64,000 nt of DNA, from assembly GCA_023388195.1 (NCBI GenBank), contig JAEWGR010000051.1:18337-82336 (forward strand), in the 5' to 3' direction. The position numbers were made by a program, and so were the translations under genes. The stretch is from Bacillota bacterium (lineage in GTDB: Bacteria > Bacillota > Negativicutes > Sporomusales > Sporomusaceae). The notes beneath the pieces were generated by a model, which saw only the letters and a program-made list of their open reading frames with translations, did not search any database and was not told the DNA's origin. This document shows, piece after piece, positions 20,571 through 29,673 of the stretch (the first letter of the stretch is position 1; every line of letters starts with the position of its first letter).

Positions 20571-21965
20571 ATGTTATTATCAACCCTAGATAATCTGGTT
20601 ATTATTGTGTTTACATTGTTCATTGTCTTTGTTGGCTATCATTTCTCAAAAACGGTAAAAGATATGGAGAGCTTTTACCTGGGTAACCGCAGTCTGCCCT
20701 GGTCCTTAATTGTGGGGGCGCTGGTGGCTACCTGGTATGGCGGCGTCGGTACGGTGGGAACCGTGGAATATGCCGCCATGTATGGTCTTTCTATCTGGCT
20801 CATCTGGTGCGTAACTGCCCATGCCGGTCGGATACCGCTGGCCTTATGGGTAGGACCAAAAATCCATGTCAGAACCGATATAACCGTGCCTGATTTGCTG
20901 GAGAGTGTTTATGGCAAAGGGGTGGCTGTGCTGGGGGCCATTCTCATGTTTATCTATTGCACGCAGCTGGGCAACGTAACCGCTATGGGCTTTATTGGCA
21001 AAGCTGCGTGGGGGATTAGCAATGTGACTGCCGGTGTCATCTGCGTGGGTATCGTGGTAGTGCTGGCTGTATTAGGCGGTTTGATGGGTGTTGCGGTAAC
21101 CGATATGGTGCTGTTCTGGTGCATGTGCTTTGGCCTGACAATGGTAATGCCCGGTCAATGGACCGATATTGGCGGCTGGGCCGGTTTGCAGCAGGCCCTG
21201 GCAAGTACGCCTGAGTTATTGGACCCTGTGGGCGGGCTGACGCCAATGAAGGCGGTTATGCTGTGTGTCCTCGCTTTCGGGGTGTATGCGGACCCGACCT
21301 TCTATCAGCGGTTTTCGGCCGCCGATTCACCGAAGGCCGGCCGGCGGGCCTTATTATCCTGCTTTGTTATCTGGATCTGCTTTGACATCGTATTAACACT
21401 GGCCGGCCTGGTTGTCAAAGCGAAATACCCTGATCTGGTGCCAGGCGAAGGGTATATAAAACTGGTCCTGGAAAGCTTGCCCGAGGGGGTAAGAGCCCTC
21501 TTTATCATTGGTTTGGTCGGTGGGATTGTATCGGCGCTGGACGGCTATTACCTGTCAGGCGGGGCTACGCTGGCTAACGATATTTATGCCAGGTTCAAAG
21601 GCAATCTAACGCAGAAACAACTGGTTGCCGCCACCCGGGCCGGTATTGTTATTGTTGCCGTGTTGTCACTGTTAGTGGCCTTCCAGTTTACTACCGCCCA
21701 GGATGCCTTTATTTTTGTTGGCAGCCTTTGGATGGCCGCCGGTTTTGTCCCTATTGTCGGGGCCCTGGTCTGGCCGGGAAGAAAGACGGTATTAGGCGGT
21801 TATATGGGACTGCTGGCCGGGGTCTTTGTCTTCTCCTATTTAAAGATTTTTCCTTTGGAAGCGTTTGAAATGGAACCGCTTGTTGCCGCGCTGCCGATAT
21901 CGCTGCTGGCCTGGATGATCGGCAATAAGGTTGGCACAACAGTTGTCGAGAAGGAGGCTGCCTAG
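20571..21965 (+). CDS. Sodium:solute symporter (SSS family), probable histidine or urocanate importer
   Basis: A 464-residue inner-membrane transporter with about 13 hydrophobic segments. SSS features are FYLGNRSLPWSLIVGALVAT near the N-terminus, the long VADPTFYQRF-like stretch (GVYADPTFYQRFSAADSPK) and VGGIVSALDGYYLSGGATLA in the core, which carries the sodium-site serine/glycine pattern. Solute is inferred from context: it is the first gene of the sigma-54 transcript that precedes the hut genes, so histidine, urocanate or a histidine derivative is likely. ATG 20571 has AGGCAGGTG upstream. The next gene starts directly after the stop, with no gap. Confidence 0.85.
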   Translation: MLLSTLDNLVIIVFTLFIVFVGYHFSKTVKDMESFYLGNRSLPWSLIVGALVATWYGGVGTVGTVEYAAMYGLSIWLIWCVTAHAGRIPLALWVGPKIHVRTDITVPDLLESVYGKGVAVLGAILMFIYCTQLGNVTAMGFIGKAAWGISNVTAGVICVGIVVVLAVLGGLMGVAVTDMVLFWCMCFGLTMVMPGQWTDIGGWAGLQQALASTPELLDPVGGLTPMKAVMLCVLAFGVYADPTFYQRFSAADSPKAGRRALLSCFVIWICFDIVLTLAGLVVKAKYPDLVPGEGYIKLVLESLPEGVRALFIIGLVGGIVSALDGYYLSGGATLANDIYARFKGNLTQKQLVAATRAGIVIVAVLSLLVAFQFTTAQDAFIFVGSLWMAAGFVPIVGALVWPGRKTVLGGYMGLLAGVFVFSYLKIFPLEAFEMEPLVAALPISLLAWMIGNKVGTTVVEKEAA

Positions 21966-22214
21966 ATGTCAAAGAAAGATTTGGAAATAAGCTGGTTTGG
22001 TATTGACGGATTTTTGGTTGCTTTGTATTTTGTTGCTGTTGCTGTCATTTACTATGCCATCAGCACGCAGAATGATTTTATTGTGGGTACAGTCATTCCT
22101 TATGGACTCATGATTACGGTAACTCTTATTTTTCTGAACTATTTATCCATTGTGTTCAAATTTACCAAAAATAACGGTAACGAAAGCCGTACAGGCGAGG
22201 ACAAATCGGTGTAA
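21966..22214 (+). CDS. Small membrane partner of the SSS transporter
   Basis: An 82-residue protein with two clear transmembrane helices (FLVALYFVAVAVIYYAI, about 15-32, and GTVIPYGLMITVTLIFLNYL, about 41-60) and a charged tail. It begins immediately after the transporter stop codon. Several SSS and related symporters have a short two-helix partner encoded in this way; I infer the same here but do not recognise a specific family. Confidence 0.7.
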   Translation: MSKKDLEISWFGIDGFLVALYFVAVAVIYYAISTQNDFIVGTVIPYGLMITVTLIFLNYLSIVFKFTKNNGNESRTGEDKSV

Positions 22215-22229
22215 GCTGGAGCGTAAGAT

Positions 22230-22772
22230 ATGGACATTAAAGTATTTCCTATTTCCATTGAAAAAGAAGCAGCCGGACTAATGGCCGAAGCCCGGGGGAA
22301 ATGGCTGAGAAAATTATTTTGCCGCGGCAAGGCCTTGTCTGAAATCAGGCTGCATTTTATTGAATGCAAACTGATTACGTATGAGATCAGTCACCGGCCC
22401 AATTTATTGGACAGACTGTTTTCCCGCCGCGCCGGCGGCAGCAAGCAGACGATAACCATGCTGGCAGACGGCAGCAATAGTTCTGTGGCCTGGGTGGATA
22501 CCATGCCCAGTGTTGTTACCCTGGAAAATGTGCAAGAGGAACAACTCCAATACTCGGCCAGGGACGAACAGTTTTTAATTAACAAAGGACGTTCGGTTGC
22601 GTTAAAGGTTGTGCACAGGCATGTCGGCGGCATCCCGGAGATTAGGGAGCTTAAGGTGGAAAGCGTGTTCCGGCCGTACTGGATTGCTTTTTTTGGTGAG
22701 GTTATTGAAGGAAAAAAAGTCCATTATACGCCGATTGCCGCCGACGGGTGCAAGATCCAGAAAACTTTCTGA
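22230..22772 (+). CDS. Conserved-looking hypothetical protein in the hut operon
   Basis: A 180-residue, probably soluble protein with no signal peptide or membrane helix. The N-terminus MDIKVFPISIEKEAAGLMAE is amphipathic, the middle is rich in beta-type residues, and the end reads PYWIAFFGEVIEGKKVHYTP. It follows the small membrane protein by 15 bases and is followed by a terminator, so it probably belongs to the transporter transcript. I do not recognise the family; an auxiliary role in uptake or sensing is only inference. Confidence 0.65.
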   Translation: MDIKVFPISIEKEAAGLMAEARGKWLRKLFCRGKALSEIRLHFIECKLITYEISHRPNLLDRLFSRRAGGSKQTITMLADGSNSSVAWVDTMPSVVTLENVQEEQLQYSARDEQFLINKGRSVALKVVHRHVGGIPEIRELKVESVFRPYWIAFFGEVIEGKKVHYTPIAADGCKIQKTF

Positions 22773-22801
22773 TGATAGATGCAATTTCTCGCCTAACGGC
22801 A

Positions 22802-22840
22802 ACTGATAGCGGCATCAGCGCTGCTATCAGTCTTTATTTT
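22802..22840 (+). terminator. Terminator or attenuator between the transporter genes and hutH
   Basis: Stem ACTGATAGC/GCTATCAGT (22802-22810, 22823-22831) with a loop able to pair further, followed by CTTTATTTT. hutH therefore depends on read-through or on a promoter in 22840-22940 that I could not pinpoint. Confidence 0.65.
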
Positions 22841-22956
22841 GGCTGTTCCGGCCAACAGCGCAAGGCCCTGCCGCCGGAACAGGAACAAGTGGAGACACAT
22901 ATTTTGATTGCAGGCAGGGGCGGTAATCCTTCTCCTGCCATAGGAGGGCAGCAGCC

Positions 22957-24507
22957 ATGGTGGCAGTAAAAAATGCAGATAATACGTCAGTCGTAGTCCT
23001 TGGCGGCAAAATAAGTATGGAAGATTTGGTGGCAGTCGCCCGCTTTGGCGCCAGGGTGGAGTTTTCTGATGTTTATTGTCAACGCGTGAAGAAATCCCGG
23101 AGCCTGGTGGAAAAATGGATTGGCGAGGGCCGGGTAATGTATGGTATTACTACCGGTTTTGGCTCCTTATGCACAGAGGTAATATCGCCGGCAGAAACAG
23201 CGCAGTTACAGAGAAATATTGTTTTATCCCATGCTACCTCGGTGGGTGACCCCTTGACGATTGAGGAAGTACGGGCAACCATGCTGATGGTATTACAGAA
23301 TATCGGCCAGGGATATTGCGGGGCCCGGCTGGAAACCGTAGAATTGTACCGGCAGTTTCTCAATCTTGGTCTCACACCGTATGCCCCTAAAGAGGGCTCG
23401 GTAGGTTATCTCAGCCCGGAAGCCCATATGGCATTAGTCTTGATTGGGGAAGGGCAGGCCTATGTCGGCAGTGAACTGCTGCCTGCCGGGGAAGCGCTGC
23501 GCCGGGTCGGGCTGGCACCGACCGAACTGGCCGCCAAAGAAGGCTTGGTTCTGGTTTCCGGGACTACCAGTGTTACGGCCCTCGGTGCTCTGGCCCTGTA
23601 CGATATGTTAAATGCAGCCAAGTGCGCCGATATAATTGGGGCTATGACACTGGAGGTCTTAAAAGGAACCACGCGGGCCTTTGATGAACGGCTGATGAGT
23701 GTCCGGCCTCACGCCGAGCAGGGAAACACAGCTGCTAATGTAAGAAAAGTATTGCACGATTCGGCAGTGGCCGCCCAGTTTCAAAATTACCGCCTGCAGG
23801 ATGCAATGTCCATCCGTTGCATACCGCAGCTTCATGGTGCTGCCAAAAAGACACTTAAGGATGCGCTTATCGCTGTAGAAACCGAAATTAATTCCTGTTG
23901 TGACAATCCGATCATCTGGCCGGAAGGGGAAGATGGGGAAGCCATCTCCGGCTGTAACGCCGATTCATCCTATGTAGGTATTGAACTTGACTCGGCCTGT
24001 ATTGCCGCCACTGTACTGGCAAAAATGTCAGAACGGAGGAACAGCCGTTTGATAGATGGCAGCCTTTCGGGTTATCCAAGTTTTCTGATTAAGAATCCAG
24101 GACTCAATTCAGGCCTGATGATACCACAGTATACGCAGGCCGGATTGCTTAATGATATGAAAATCCTGTCCCATCCGGCAACAATTGACGGCATTCCCAC
24201 CTGTGGCAATCAGGAGGATTATGTGGCCATGGGCTACAATGCCGTTAAAAAAGCAAGACAGATTGCCGAAAAACTGGAATTTATTCTGGCAATTGAACTG
24301 TTGTCTGTATATCAGGCCCATCAATTTCTGGAAAATGATATAGCACCGGCTACGGCCGTGCAGGCTGTTCTGAGCGCGATTGCCCGGACTGTGCCAATTA
24401 TGAGTGAAGATATTTACCTTTATCCTCATATTAATACCCTCAGAAATATGATTCACCAGCAGGAACTGGTAAGGCTGACTGAAGAAAAGACCGGTAAGCT
24501 GTTATAA
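22957..24507 (+). CDS. hutH: HutH-family lyase lacking the MIO triad
   Basis: A 516-residue member of the histidine/phenylalanine ammonia-lyase fold. Context (hutU, hutI, ftcD, fchA downstream) argues for formation of urocanate. Compared with Pseudomonas HutH, the N-terminal Tyr is kept in MYGITTGFG, the His in NIVLSHATSVG, the Arg in MSIRCIPQLHG and the Glu in GNQEDYVAMG. However, the loop that normally reads GSVGASGDLAP is GSVGYLSPEAH (residues 147-157), so the Ala-Ser-Gly that cyclises to the MIO electrophile is missing. The Asn of LNGTQ is Ser (VSGTT), the Tyr before SLR is Met, and the Phe of GGNFH is Ala. Options: a MIO-independent lyase, a lyase for a quaternary-amine substrate such as hercynine, or a non-catalytic protein. 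ATG 22957 follows AGGAGGG by 8 bases. Confidence 0.85.
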   Translation: MVAVKNADNTSVVVLGGKISMEDLVAVARFGARVEFSDVYCQRVKKSRSLVEKWIGEGRVMYGITTGFGSLCTEVISPAETAQLQRNIVLSHATSVGDPLTIEEVRATMLMVLQNIGQGYCGARLETVELYRQFLNLGLTPYAPKEGSVGYLSPEAHMALVLIGEGQAYVGSELLPAGEALRRVGLAPTELAAKEGLVLVSGTTSVTALGALALYDMLNAAKCADIIGAMTLEVLKGTTRAFDERLMSVRPHAEQGNTAANVRKVLHDSAVAAQFQNYRLQDAMSIRCIPQLHGAAKKTLKDALIAVETEINSCCDNPIIWPEGEDGEAISGCNADSSYVGIELDSACIAATVLAKMSERRNSRLIDGSLSGYPSFLIKNPGLNSGLMIPQYTQAGLLNDMKILSHPATIDGIPTCGNQEDYVAMGYNAVKKARQIAEKLEFILAIELLSVYQAHQFLENDIAPATAVQAVLSAIARTVPIMSEDIYLYPHINTLRNMIHQQELVRLTEEKTGKLL

Positions 24508-24570
24508 AGTACCGGGAGCCATTGCCGTCAAAAATGAATTGCTTGCAGATAAACGATACTTGCCGGAATT

Positions 24571-24598
24571 TTGACGTTTAGTTGACGCAAGATATGAT
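24571..24598 (+). promoter_or_regulatory. Possible sigma-A promoter of hutU
   Basis: TTGACG (24571-24576) and TATGAT (24593-24598) with a 16-bp spacer lie about 50 bases before hutU. A second TTGACG (24582) and a TATAAT (24619-24624) are nearby but are not correctly spaced with each other. Confidence 0.5.
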
Positions 24599-24649
24599 AC
24601 AGTAATGGTAAAGTAAGGTATAATAGAGGATATACATGGAGGGATAATT

Positions 24650-26677
24650 ATGGTTCGCAATTGTGAGATTGGCAGTGCCATGACAGTCAAATTGGATAAT
24701 GTACTGCCCGAATTACCGGTTTTTGAGCCTGGCATTCGCCGTGCACCCAACCGGGGGTTTCGCCTGACGCAGGAACAGACAAAAGTAGCTTTGAAAAATG
24801 CGCTGCGCTATGTGCCGGAAGAGCTGCATGCGGTGCTGGCGCCTGAGTTTATGGAGGAATTGCGCACACTGGGCCGGGTTTACGCGTATCGGTATATGCC
24901 GAAAGAAAAAATTGCCGGTAAGCCGATTGACGCCTATAAAGGCAACTGTGTGGAAGGCAAAGCCTTTCAGGTAATGATCGATAACAACCTGGACCCGGCT
25001 GTTGCGCTGTATCCGTATGAGCTTGTCACTTACGGGGAAACAGGCAGTGTATGCCAAAACTGGCTGCAGTACCAGCTCATCAAAAAATACCTGGAAGTCA
25101 TGACTGACCGTCAGACTCTGGTAGTGGAATCAGGTCATCCACTGGGATTGTTCCCGTCTAAGCCGGAGGCGCCCCGGGTAATTATTACGAATGCACTCAT
25201 GATTGGCATGTTTGATAACCAGGATGACTGGGAAATTGCCGAGCAGATGGGGGTAGCCAATTATGGCCAGATGACAGCAGGGGGCTGGATGTATATTGGC
25301 CCGCAGGGCATTGTGCATGGCACGTTTAATACCCTGCTTACGGCCGGCCGCAAGCGGTTGGGCGTAGCGGCTGATGGCGACCTGCGCGGACATTTATTCG
25401 TGTCTTCCGGCCTGGGCGGCATGAGCGGTGCTCAGCCGAAAGCAATTGAGATTGCCGGCGGGGTGGGAATTGTTGCCGAGGTCGATTACTCCCGCATCAA
25501 AACCCGTTATGATCAAGGCTGGGTCAGCAAAATCTCGGCCGATTTAGACGAGGTATTTAAGCTGGCAGAGGAGTATCAGCAAAAGAAAGAGTCAATTTCT
25601 ATCGCCTATCACGGCAATGTTGTGGATTTGCTGGAGTATGCAGTTAAAAACAACAAACACATTCCGCTGCTTTCCGATCAGACTTCCTGCCATGTTGCCT
25701 ATGACGGCGGTTACTGCCCGCAGGGACTGAGCTTTGAAGAGCGGACAAACCTGCTGGCTGCTGACCGGCAGCAGTTCCGTAATTTGGTTGATAAGAGCCT
25801 GCAGCGTCATTTTGAGCTTATTAAAATACTGGCAGAACGGGGCACGTATTTCTTTGATTATGGCAACGCCTTCCTCAAGGCTGTGTATGATGCCGGGGTT
25901 AAAGAGGTTGCCAAGAATGGCTATGACGAGCGGGACGGCTTTATTTTCCCTTCTTATGTTGAAGATATCATGGGCCCTGAATTGTTTGATTACGGGTATG
26001 GACCATTCCGCTGGGTTTGCCTGAGCGGCGATCCGGCCGACCTGCGCAAGACCGACCAGGCGGCTATGGCTTGCATTGACCCCAACCGTCGCGGCCAGGA
26101 CCGGGATAATTATATATGGATCCGCGATGCCGAACAAAACAAACTGGTCGTAGGGACGCAGGCCCGGATTCTGTACCAGGATGCGGAAGGGCGCCTCCGG
26201 ATTGCCCTGAAGTTTAATGAAATGGTGCGCAATCAGGAGATCGGGCCGGTTATGCTGGGCCGTGACCATCATGACGTCAGCGGCACCGATTCACCGTTCC
26301 GGGAAACTGCCAACATTAAGGATGGCAGCAATATTATGGCCGATATGGCCGTACAGTGCTTTGCCGGCAATGCAGCCCGGGGTATGAGCCTGATCGCTCT
26401 GCACAACGGCGGCGGTGTTGGTATCGGCAAATCGATCAACGGCGGCTTTGGCATGGTGCTGGACGGCAGCGAACGGGTTGATGAGATTTTACGCCAGGCG
26501 ATGTTATGGGATGTTATTGGCGGGGTGGCTCGCCGGGCCTGGGCCAGAAATGAGCATTCGATTGAAACGATTGTCGAATTTAACCAGCAATATGCCGGTA
26601 AAGGCCATGCGACACTGCCTTATATTCCTGCGGACAGCCTGATTGACAGCATTGTGGACAAAGTGTTTGCAAAGTAG
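24650..26677 (+). CDS. hutU: Urocanate hydratase
   Basis: A 675-residue NAD-dependent urocanase that converts urocanate to 4-imidazolone-5-propionate, the second step of histidine breakdown. Family segments include MTAGGWMYIGPQGIVHGTFN, LFVSSGLGGMSGAQPKA (nucleotide-binding), YCPQGLSFEERTNLL, and GRDHHDVSGTDSPFRET plus LHNGGGVGIGKSINGGFGMV near the end. The length matches the longer anaerobic type (about 660-680 residues). ATG 24650 follows GGAGGG by 6 bases; a later Met (residue 11) is possible but less well placed. First gene of hutU-hutI-ftcD-fchA. Confidence 0.97.
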   Translation: MVRNCEIGSAMTVKLDNVLPELPVFEPGIRRAPNRGFRLTQEQTKVALKNALRYVPEELHAVLAPEFMEELRTLGRVYAYRYMPKEKIAGKPIDAYKGNCVEGKAFQVMIDNNLDPAVALYPYELVTYGETGSVCQNWLQYQLIKKYLEVMTDRQTLVVESGHPLGLFPSKPEAPRVIITNALMIGMFDNQDDWEIAEQMGVANYGQMTAGGWMYIGPQGIVHGTFNTLLTAGRKRLGVAADGDLRGHLFVSSGLGGMSGAQPKAIEIAGGVGIVAEVDYSRIKTRYDQGWVSKISADLDEVFKLAEEYQQKKESISIAYHGNVVDLLEYAVKNNKHIPLLSDQTSCHVAYDGGYCPQGLSFEERTNLLAADRQQFRNLVDKSLQRHFELIKILAERGTYFFDYGNAFLKAVYDAGVKEVAKNGYDERDGFIFPSYVEDIMGPELFDYGYGPFRWVCLSGDPADLRKTDQAAMACIDPNRRGQDRDNYIWIRDAEQNKLVVGTQARILYQDAEGRLRIALKFNEMVRNQEIGPVMLGRDHHDVSGTDSPFRETANIKDGSNIMADMAVQCFAGNAARGMSLIALHNGGGVGIGKSINGGFGMVLDGSERVDEILRQAMLWDVIGGVARRAWARNEHSIETIVEFNQQYAGKGHATLPYIPADSLIDSIVDKVFAK

Positions 26678-26698
26678 GTATAGGGAAGGAGCAAAAAA

Positions 26699-27961
26699 AT
26701 GGCAGGTAAAAAATTGCTGATTAAACATGCGGCAGAATTGATTACTTGTGCCGGACCGGCCCCCAAGCAGGGGCCGGCAATGGGGGATATCGGGATTATT
26801 CCGGACGGGGCGCTGCTGGCCGAAGACGGCCGGATCAGCTGGGTAGGACCTACGGCTGAGCTGCCGGCCCTTGATGAAAGTCAGTGGGAGGTAATTGACG
26901 CCTCCGGGCAGTGCGTGCTGCCGGGTTTTGTTGATTCGCACACCCATATGGTATTTGGCGGCTACCGGGCCGAAGAGTTTTTCTGGCGTTTGAGCGGCAC
27001 TCCCTACCTGGAGATTTTAGAACGGGGCGGCGGCATTTTGAACACCGTACAGGCGACCCGGGCCGCCAGCCTGGCGGAACTGAAGGACCTGGCCGGGAAG
27101 CGGCTGCGCAGCATGCTGGCCATGGGGGTAACGACTGTAGAGGGAAAAAGCGGCTATGGCCTGGATAAGGAGACCGAATTACGGCAGCTGGCCGTGATGG
27201 CTGAACTTAACCGGGAACAGGCTGTGGAAATCGTACCGACTTTCATGGGTGCCCATGCTGTCCCGCCTGAATATAAAGGCCGTACCGACGCCTATGTAGA
27301 ATATCTGATCGCTGAGGTGTTGCCCGCTGTGTCGGAACAGGGGATCGCCGAGTTCTGTGATGTGTTCTGTGAGCAGGGGGTTTTTTCGCTGGATCAGTCC
27401 CGGCGTTTGCTGACAGCGGCAAAAAGCCTGGGGCTGAAAGCCAAACTGCATGCCGATGAGATCGTTCCCCTGGGCGGGGCCGAGCTTGCGGCTGAGCTGG
27501 ATGCCTGTTCGGCCGATCATCTGCTGCAGGCCTCTGATGCCGGTATTGCCGCGTTAGGGAAAAAACATACGGTGGCTACCTTGCTGCCCATGACCGCTTT
27601 TTGCCTGCGTGAGTCTTATGCCCGGGCCCGGGCCATGATCGACAGCGGGGCGGCGGTGGCTCTGGCTACCGATTACAATCCCGGCAGCTGCTTTAGCCAT
27701 TCCATCCCATTGGTGGCCTCGTTGGCCGCAATTCAATTAGGCATGAAACCGGCCGAGATTGTTACGGCCCTGACCATTAATGGTGCCGCTGCAGTCAACC
27801 GGGCAGACCGGGTTGGCAGTCTGGAAGTCGGCAAGCAGGCCGATGTGGTTATACTGGAATATCCGTCCCACCTGTTTCTGGTCTATCATGCCGGCATGAA
27901 TATTGTCGACAAGGTGATTAAACAGGGACAGCTTAGCTGGAATAAAGCGGCTAATATATAA
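26699..27961 (+). CDS. hutI: Imidazolonepropionase
   Basis: A 420-residue amidohydrolase that opens imidazolonepropionate to N-formimino-glutamate. Metal ligands are visible in VDSHTHMVFGGYR (His-X-His), in MGAHAVPPEYKGR, in LHADEIVPLGGAELAAEL followed by CSADHLL, and in ATDYNPGSC (Asp). The family signature RLSGTPYLEILERGGGIL is present. It begins 21 bases after hutU, with AAGGAG upstream. Confidence 0.97.
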   Translation: MAGKKLLIKHAAELITCAGPAPKQGPAMGDIGIIPDGALLAEDGRISWVGPTAELPALDESQWEVIDASGQCVLPGFVDSHTHMVFGGYRAEEFFWRLSGTPYLEILERGGGILNTVQATRAASLAELKDLAGKRLRSMLAMGVTTVEGKSGYGLDKETELRQLAVMAELNREQAVEIVPTFMGAHAVPPEYKGRTDAYVEYLIAEVLPAVSEQGIAEFCDVFCEQGVFSLDQSRRLLTAAKSLGLKAKLHADEIVPLGGAELAAELDACSADHLLQASDAGIAALGKKHTVATLLPMTAFCLRESYARARAMIDSGAAVALATDYNPGSCFSHSIPLVASLAAIQLGMKPAEIVTALTINGAAAVNRADRVGSLEVGKQADVVILEYPSHLFLVYHAGMNIVDKVIKQGQLSWNKAANI

Positions 27962-27980
27962 TAGAAGGGAAGTTATAACT

Positions 27981-28871
27981 GTGGCAAAACTTGTAGAATG
28001 CGTACCTAATTTTAGTGAAGGCCGGCGGCCGGAGGTTATTGCGGCGATTGTCAATGAAGTGAAGAATGCCGCCGGTGTAACCCTGCTTAATGTTAATTCA
28101 GACGCCAGTCATAACCGGACGGTAGTGACATTTGTCGGTGAACCCCAGGCGGCTAAACAGGCTGCTTTCAAAGCCTGCGCCAAGGCAGCTGAGTTGATTG
28201 ACATGGAACAGCATCAGGGCGAACATCCCCGGGTTGGGGCCACTGATGTAATTCCGTTCATTCCGGTGAGCGAGGTTACCATGGAGGAATGCGTGGAGCT
28301 GGCAAACGAACTGGGCCGGGAAATCGGCGAAAAGCTGAATATCCCCGTATACCTGTATGAAGCGGCTGCCAAACAGGCGGCGCGGGTCAAACTGCCAGAT
28401 GTCCGCAAAGGTGAATACGAAGGTCTAAAAACGGCAATAACCAGCCCGGAACGCCAGCCTGATTACGGTCCGGCCCGGATGCATCCGTCGGCGGGGGCCA
28501 CGGTAGTTGGCGCCAGGCAGTTTTTAATTGCTTATAACATTAATCTGAGCACTAATGATGTCAATATTGCCAAAAAAATTGCGGCTACAATCCGTGAGGC
28601 CAAGGGCGGCTATAAATTCTGCCGGGCGATGGGCGTTATGATTGAAGAGCGGAATATGGCCCAGGTAACGATCAATATGGTTGACTATACGGGCACACCG
28701 CTGCACCGGGTATTTGAAACTGTTAAATCGGAAGCGGCCCGTTATGGCGTAAATGTCATCGGCAGTGAGATTGTCGGCATGGTGCCGCTGCAGGCGCTGA
28801 TCGACACAGCTGATTTCTATCTGCGTCTGGAGGGTTTTGAACGTAAGCAGGTCTTGGAAGAAAACCTTTAA
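27981..28871 (+). CDS. ftcD: Glutamate formimidoyltransferase
   Basis: A 296-residue protein equal to the formiminotransferase half of the bifunctional FTCD enzyme. It moves the formimino group from formiminoglutamate to tetrahydrofolate, releasing glutamate. The start MAKLVECVPNFSEGRRPEVI, HPRVGATDVIPFIP and RMHPSAGATVVGARQFLIAY are family hallmarks. It starts at GTG 27981. The cyclodeaminase activity is encoded separately by the next gene. Its last 160 bases or so recur, nearly unchanged, in the scar at 34124-34286. Confidence 0.96.
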   Translation: MAKLVECVPNFSEGRRPEVIAAIVNEVKNAAGVTLLNVNSDASHNRTVVTFVGEPQAAKQAAFKACAKAAELIDMEQHQGEHPRVGATDVIPFIPVSEVTMEECVELANELGREIGEKLNIPVYLYEAAAKQAARVKLPDVRKGEYEGLKTAITSPERQPDYGPARMHPSAGATVVGARQFLIAYNINLSTNDVNIAKKIAATIREAKGGYKFCRAMGVMIEERNMAQVTINMVDYTGTPLHRVFETVKSEAARYGVNVIGSEIVGMVPLQALIDTADFYLRLEGFERKQVLEENL

Positions 28872-28886
28872 AAGGGGCTTGATGAT

Positions 28887-29513
28887 ATGTTAGTTGAAAT
28901 GAAAATTACCGAGTTTCTTGAAGAGCTCGGGTCCAACTCACCGGCTCCGGGCGGCGGCAGTATCTCGGCCCTGGCCGGGGCGCTCGGCGGCGCGTTGACG
29001 GCTATGGTCTGCCGTCTGACTGCCGGCAACAGCAAATATGCCGAAGTGGAAAAGGAAGTAACAGACCTGCTAGTGGAAGCTGATCAATTGTCAGGTGCGC
29101 TGACCCGCTATGTGGATGCCGATACCGAGGCCTTTAACAAAGTAATGGCCGCTTATAAACTCCCTAAAGCAACCGACGCCGAGAAGCTGGAGCGCAGTGC
29201 AGCCATTCAGCAGGCAATGATGTTTGCCACCAACCTGCCGCTGGAAGTGTCGGGCTGCTGCCTGAAGGTACTGACAATGGCGGTGCGGATACTGGCCATT
29301 GGCAACAGCAATGCGGCCAGTGACGCCGCTGTGGCCGGCCTTATGGCCCACGCCGGCCTCCACGGGGCTCTGTATAATGTCAAGATCAATCTGGGCAGTA
29401 TTAAAGAACAGAGCTTCCAACAGGATATTCAAGCGAAAATGGCCCATATCACGCAAGAGGACGAGCGCCTGCACAGCGAGCTTATCGCCGTGGCCGGCAA
29501 AGTGATTGGCTAA
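28887..29513 (+). CDS. fchA: Formimidoyltetrahydrofolate cyclodeaminase
   Basis: A 208-residue helical protein of the FTCD C-terminal/FchA family. It converts 5-formimino-THF to methenyl-THF and ammonia, feeding C1 metabolism, which suits an acetogen-like host. The signature SPAPGGGSISALAGALGGAL lies at residues about 17-36 and IGNSNAASDAAVAGLMAHAG near 140. ATG 28887 is 15 bases after ftcD. Last gene of the hut operon; a terminator follows. Confidence 0.95.
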   Translation: MLVEMKITEFLEELGSNSPAPGGGSISALAGALGGALTAMVCRLTAGNSKYAEVEKEVTDLLVEADQLSGALTRYVDADTEAFNKVMAAYKLPKATDAEKLERSAAIQQAMMFATNLPLEVSGCCLKVLTMAVRILAIGNSNAASDAAVAGLMAHAGLHGALYNVKINLGSIKEQSFQQDIQAKMAHITQEDERLHSELIAVAGKVIG

Positions 29514-29529
29514 TACTTTTTGCAGCAAA

Positions 29530-29566
29530 CAGGACTGATCCCGGCGACGGGGTCAGTCCTGTTTTA
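29530..29566 (+). terminator. Rho-independent terminator of the hut operon
   Basis: Stem CAGGACTGA-CCC/GGG-TCAGTCCTG (29530-29561) followed by TTTT. A close copy is found at 34411-34441. Confidence 0.85.
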
Positions 29567-29673
29567 TCGTGATGGTCCCTACTCTTTTAGCGGCACAGAT
29601 AACAGAAAGTACAGGATTTCGACGCAGACATGCCGAAATAAAAAATTATCTTCTAGAGTGCGGAGGCCGCAGT

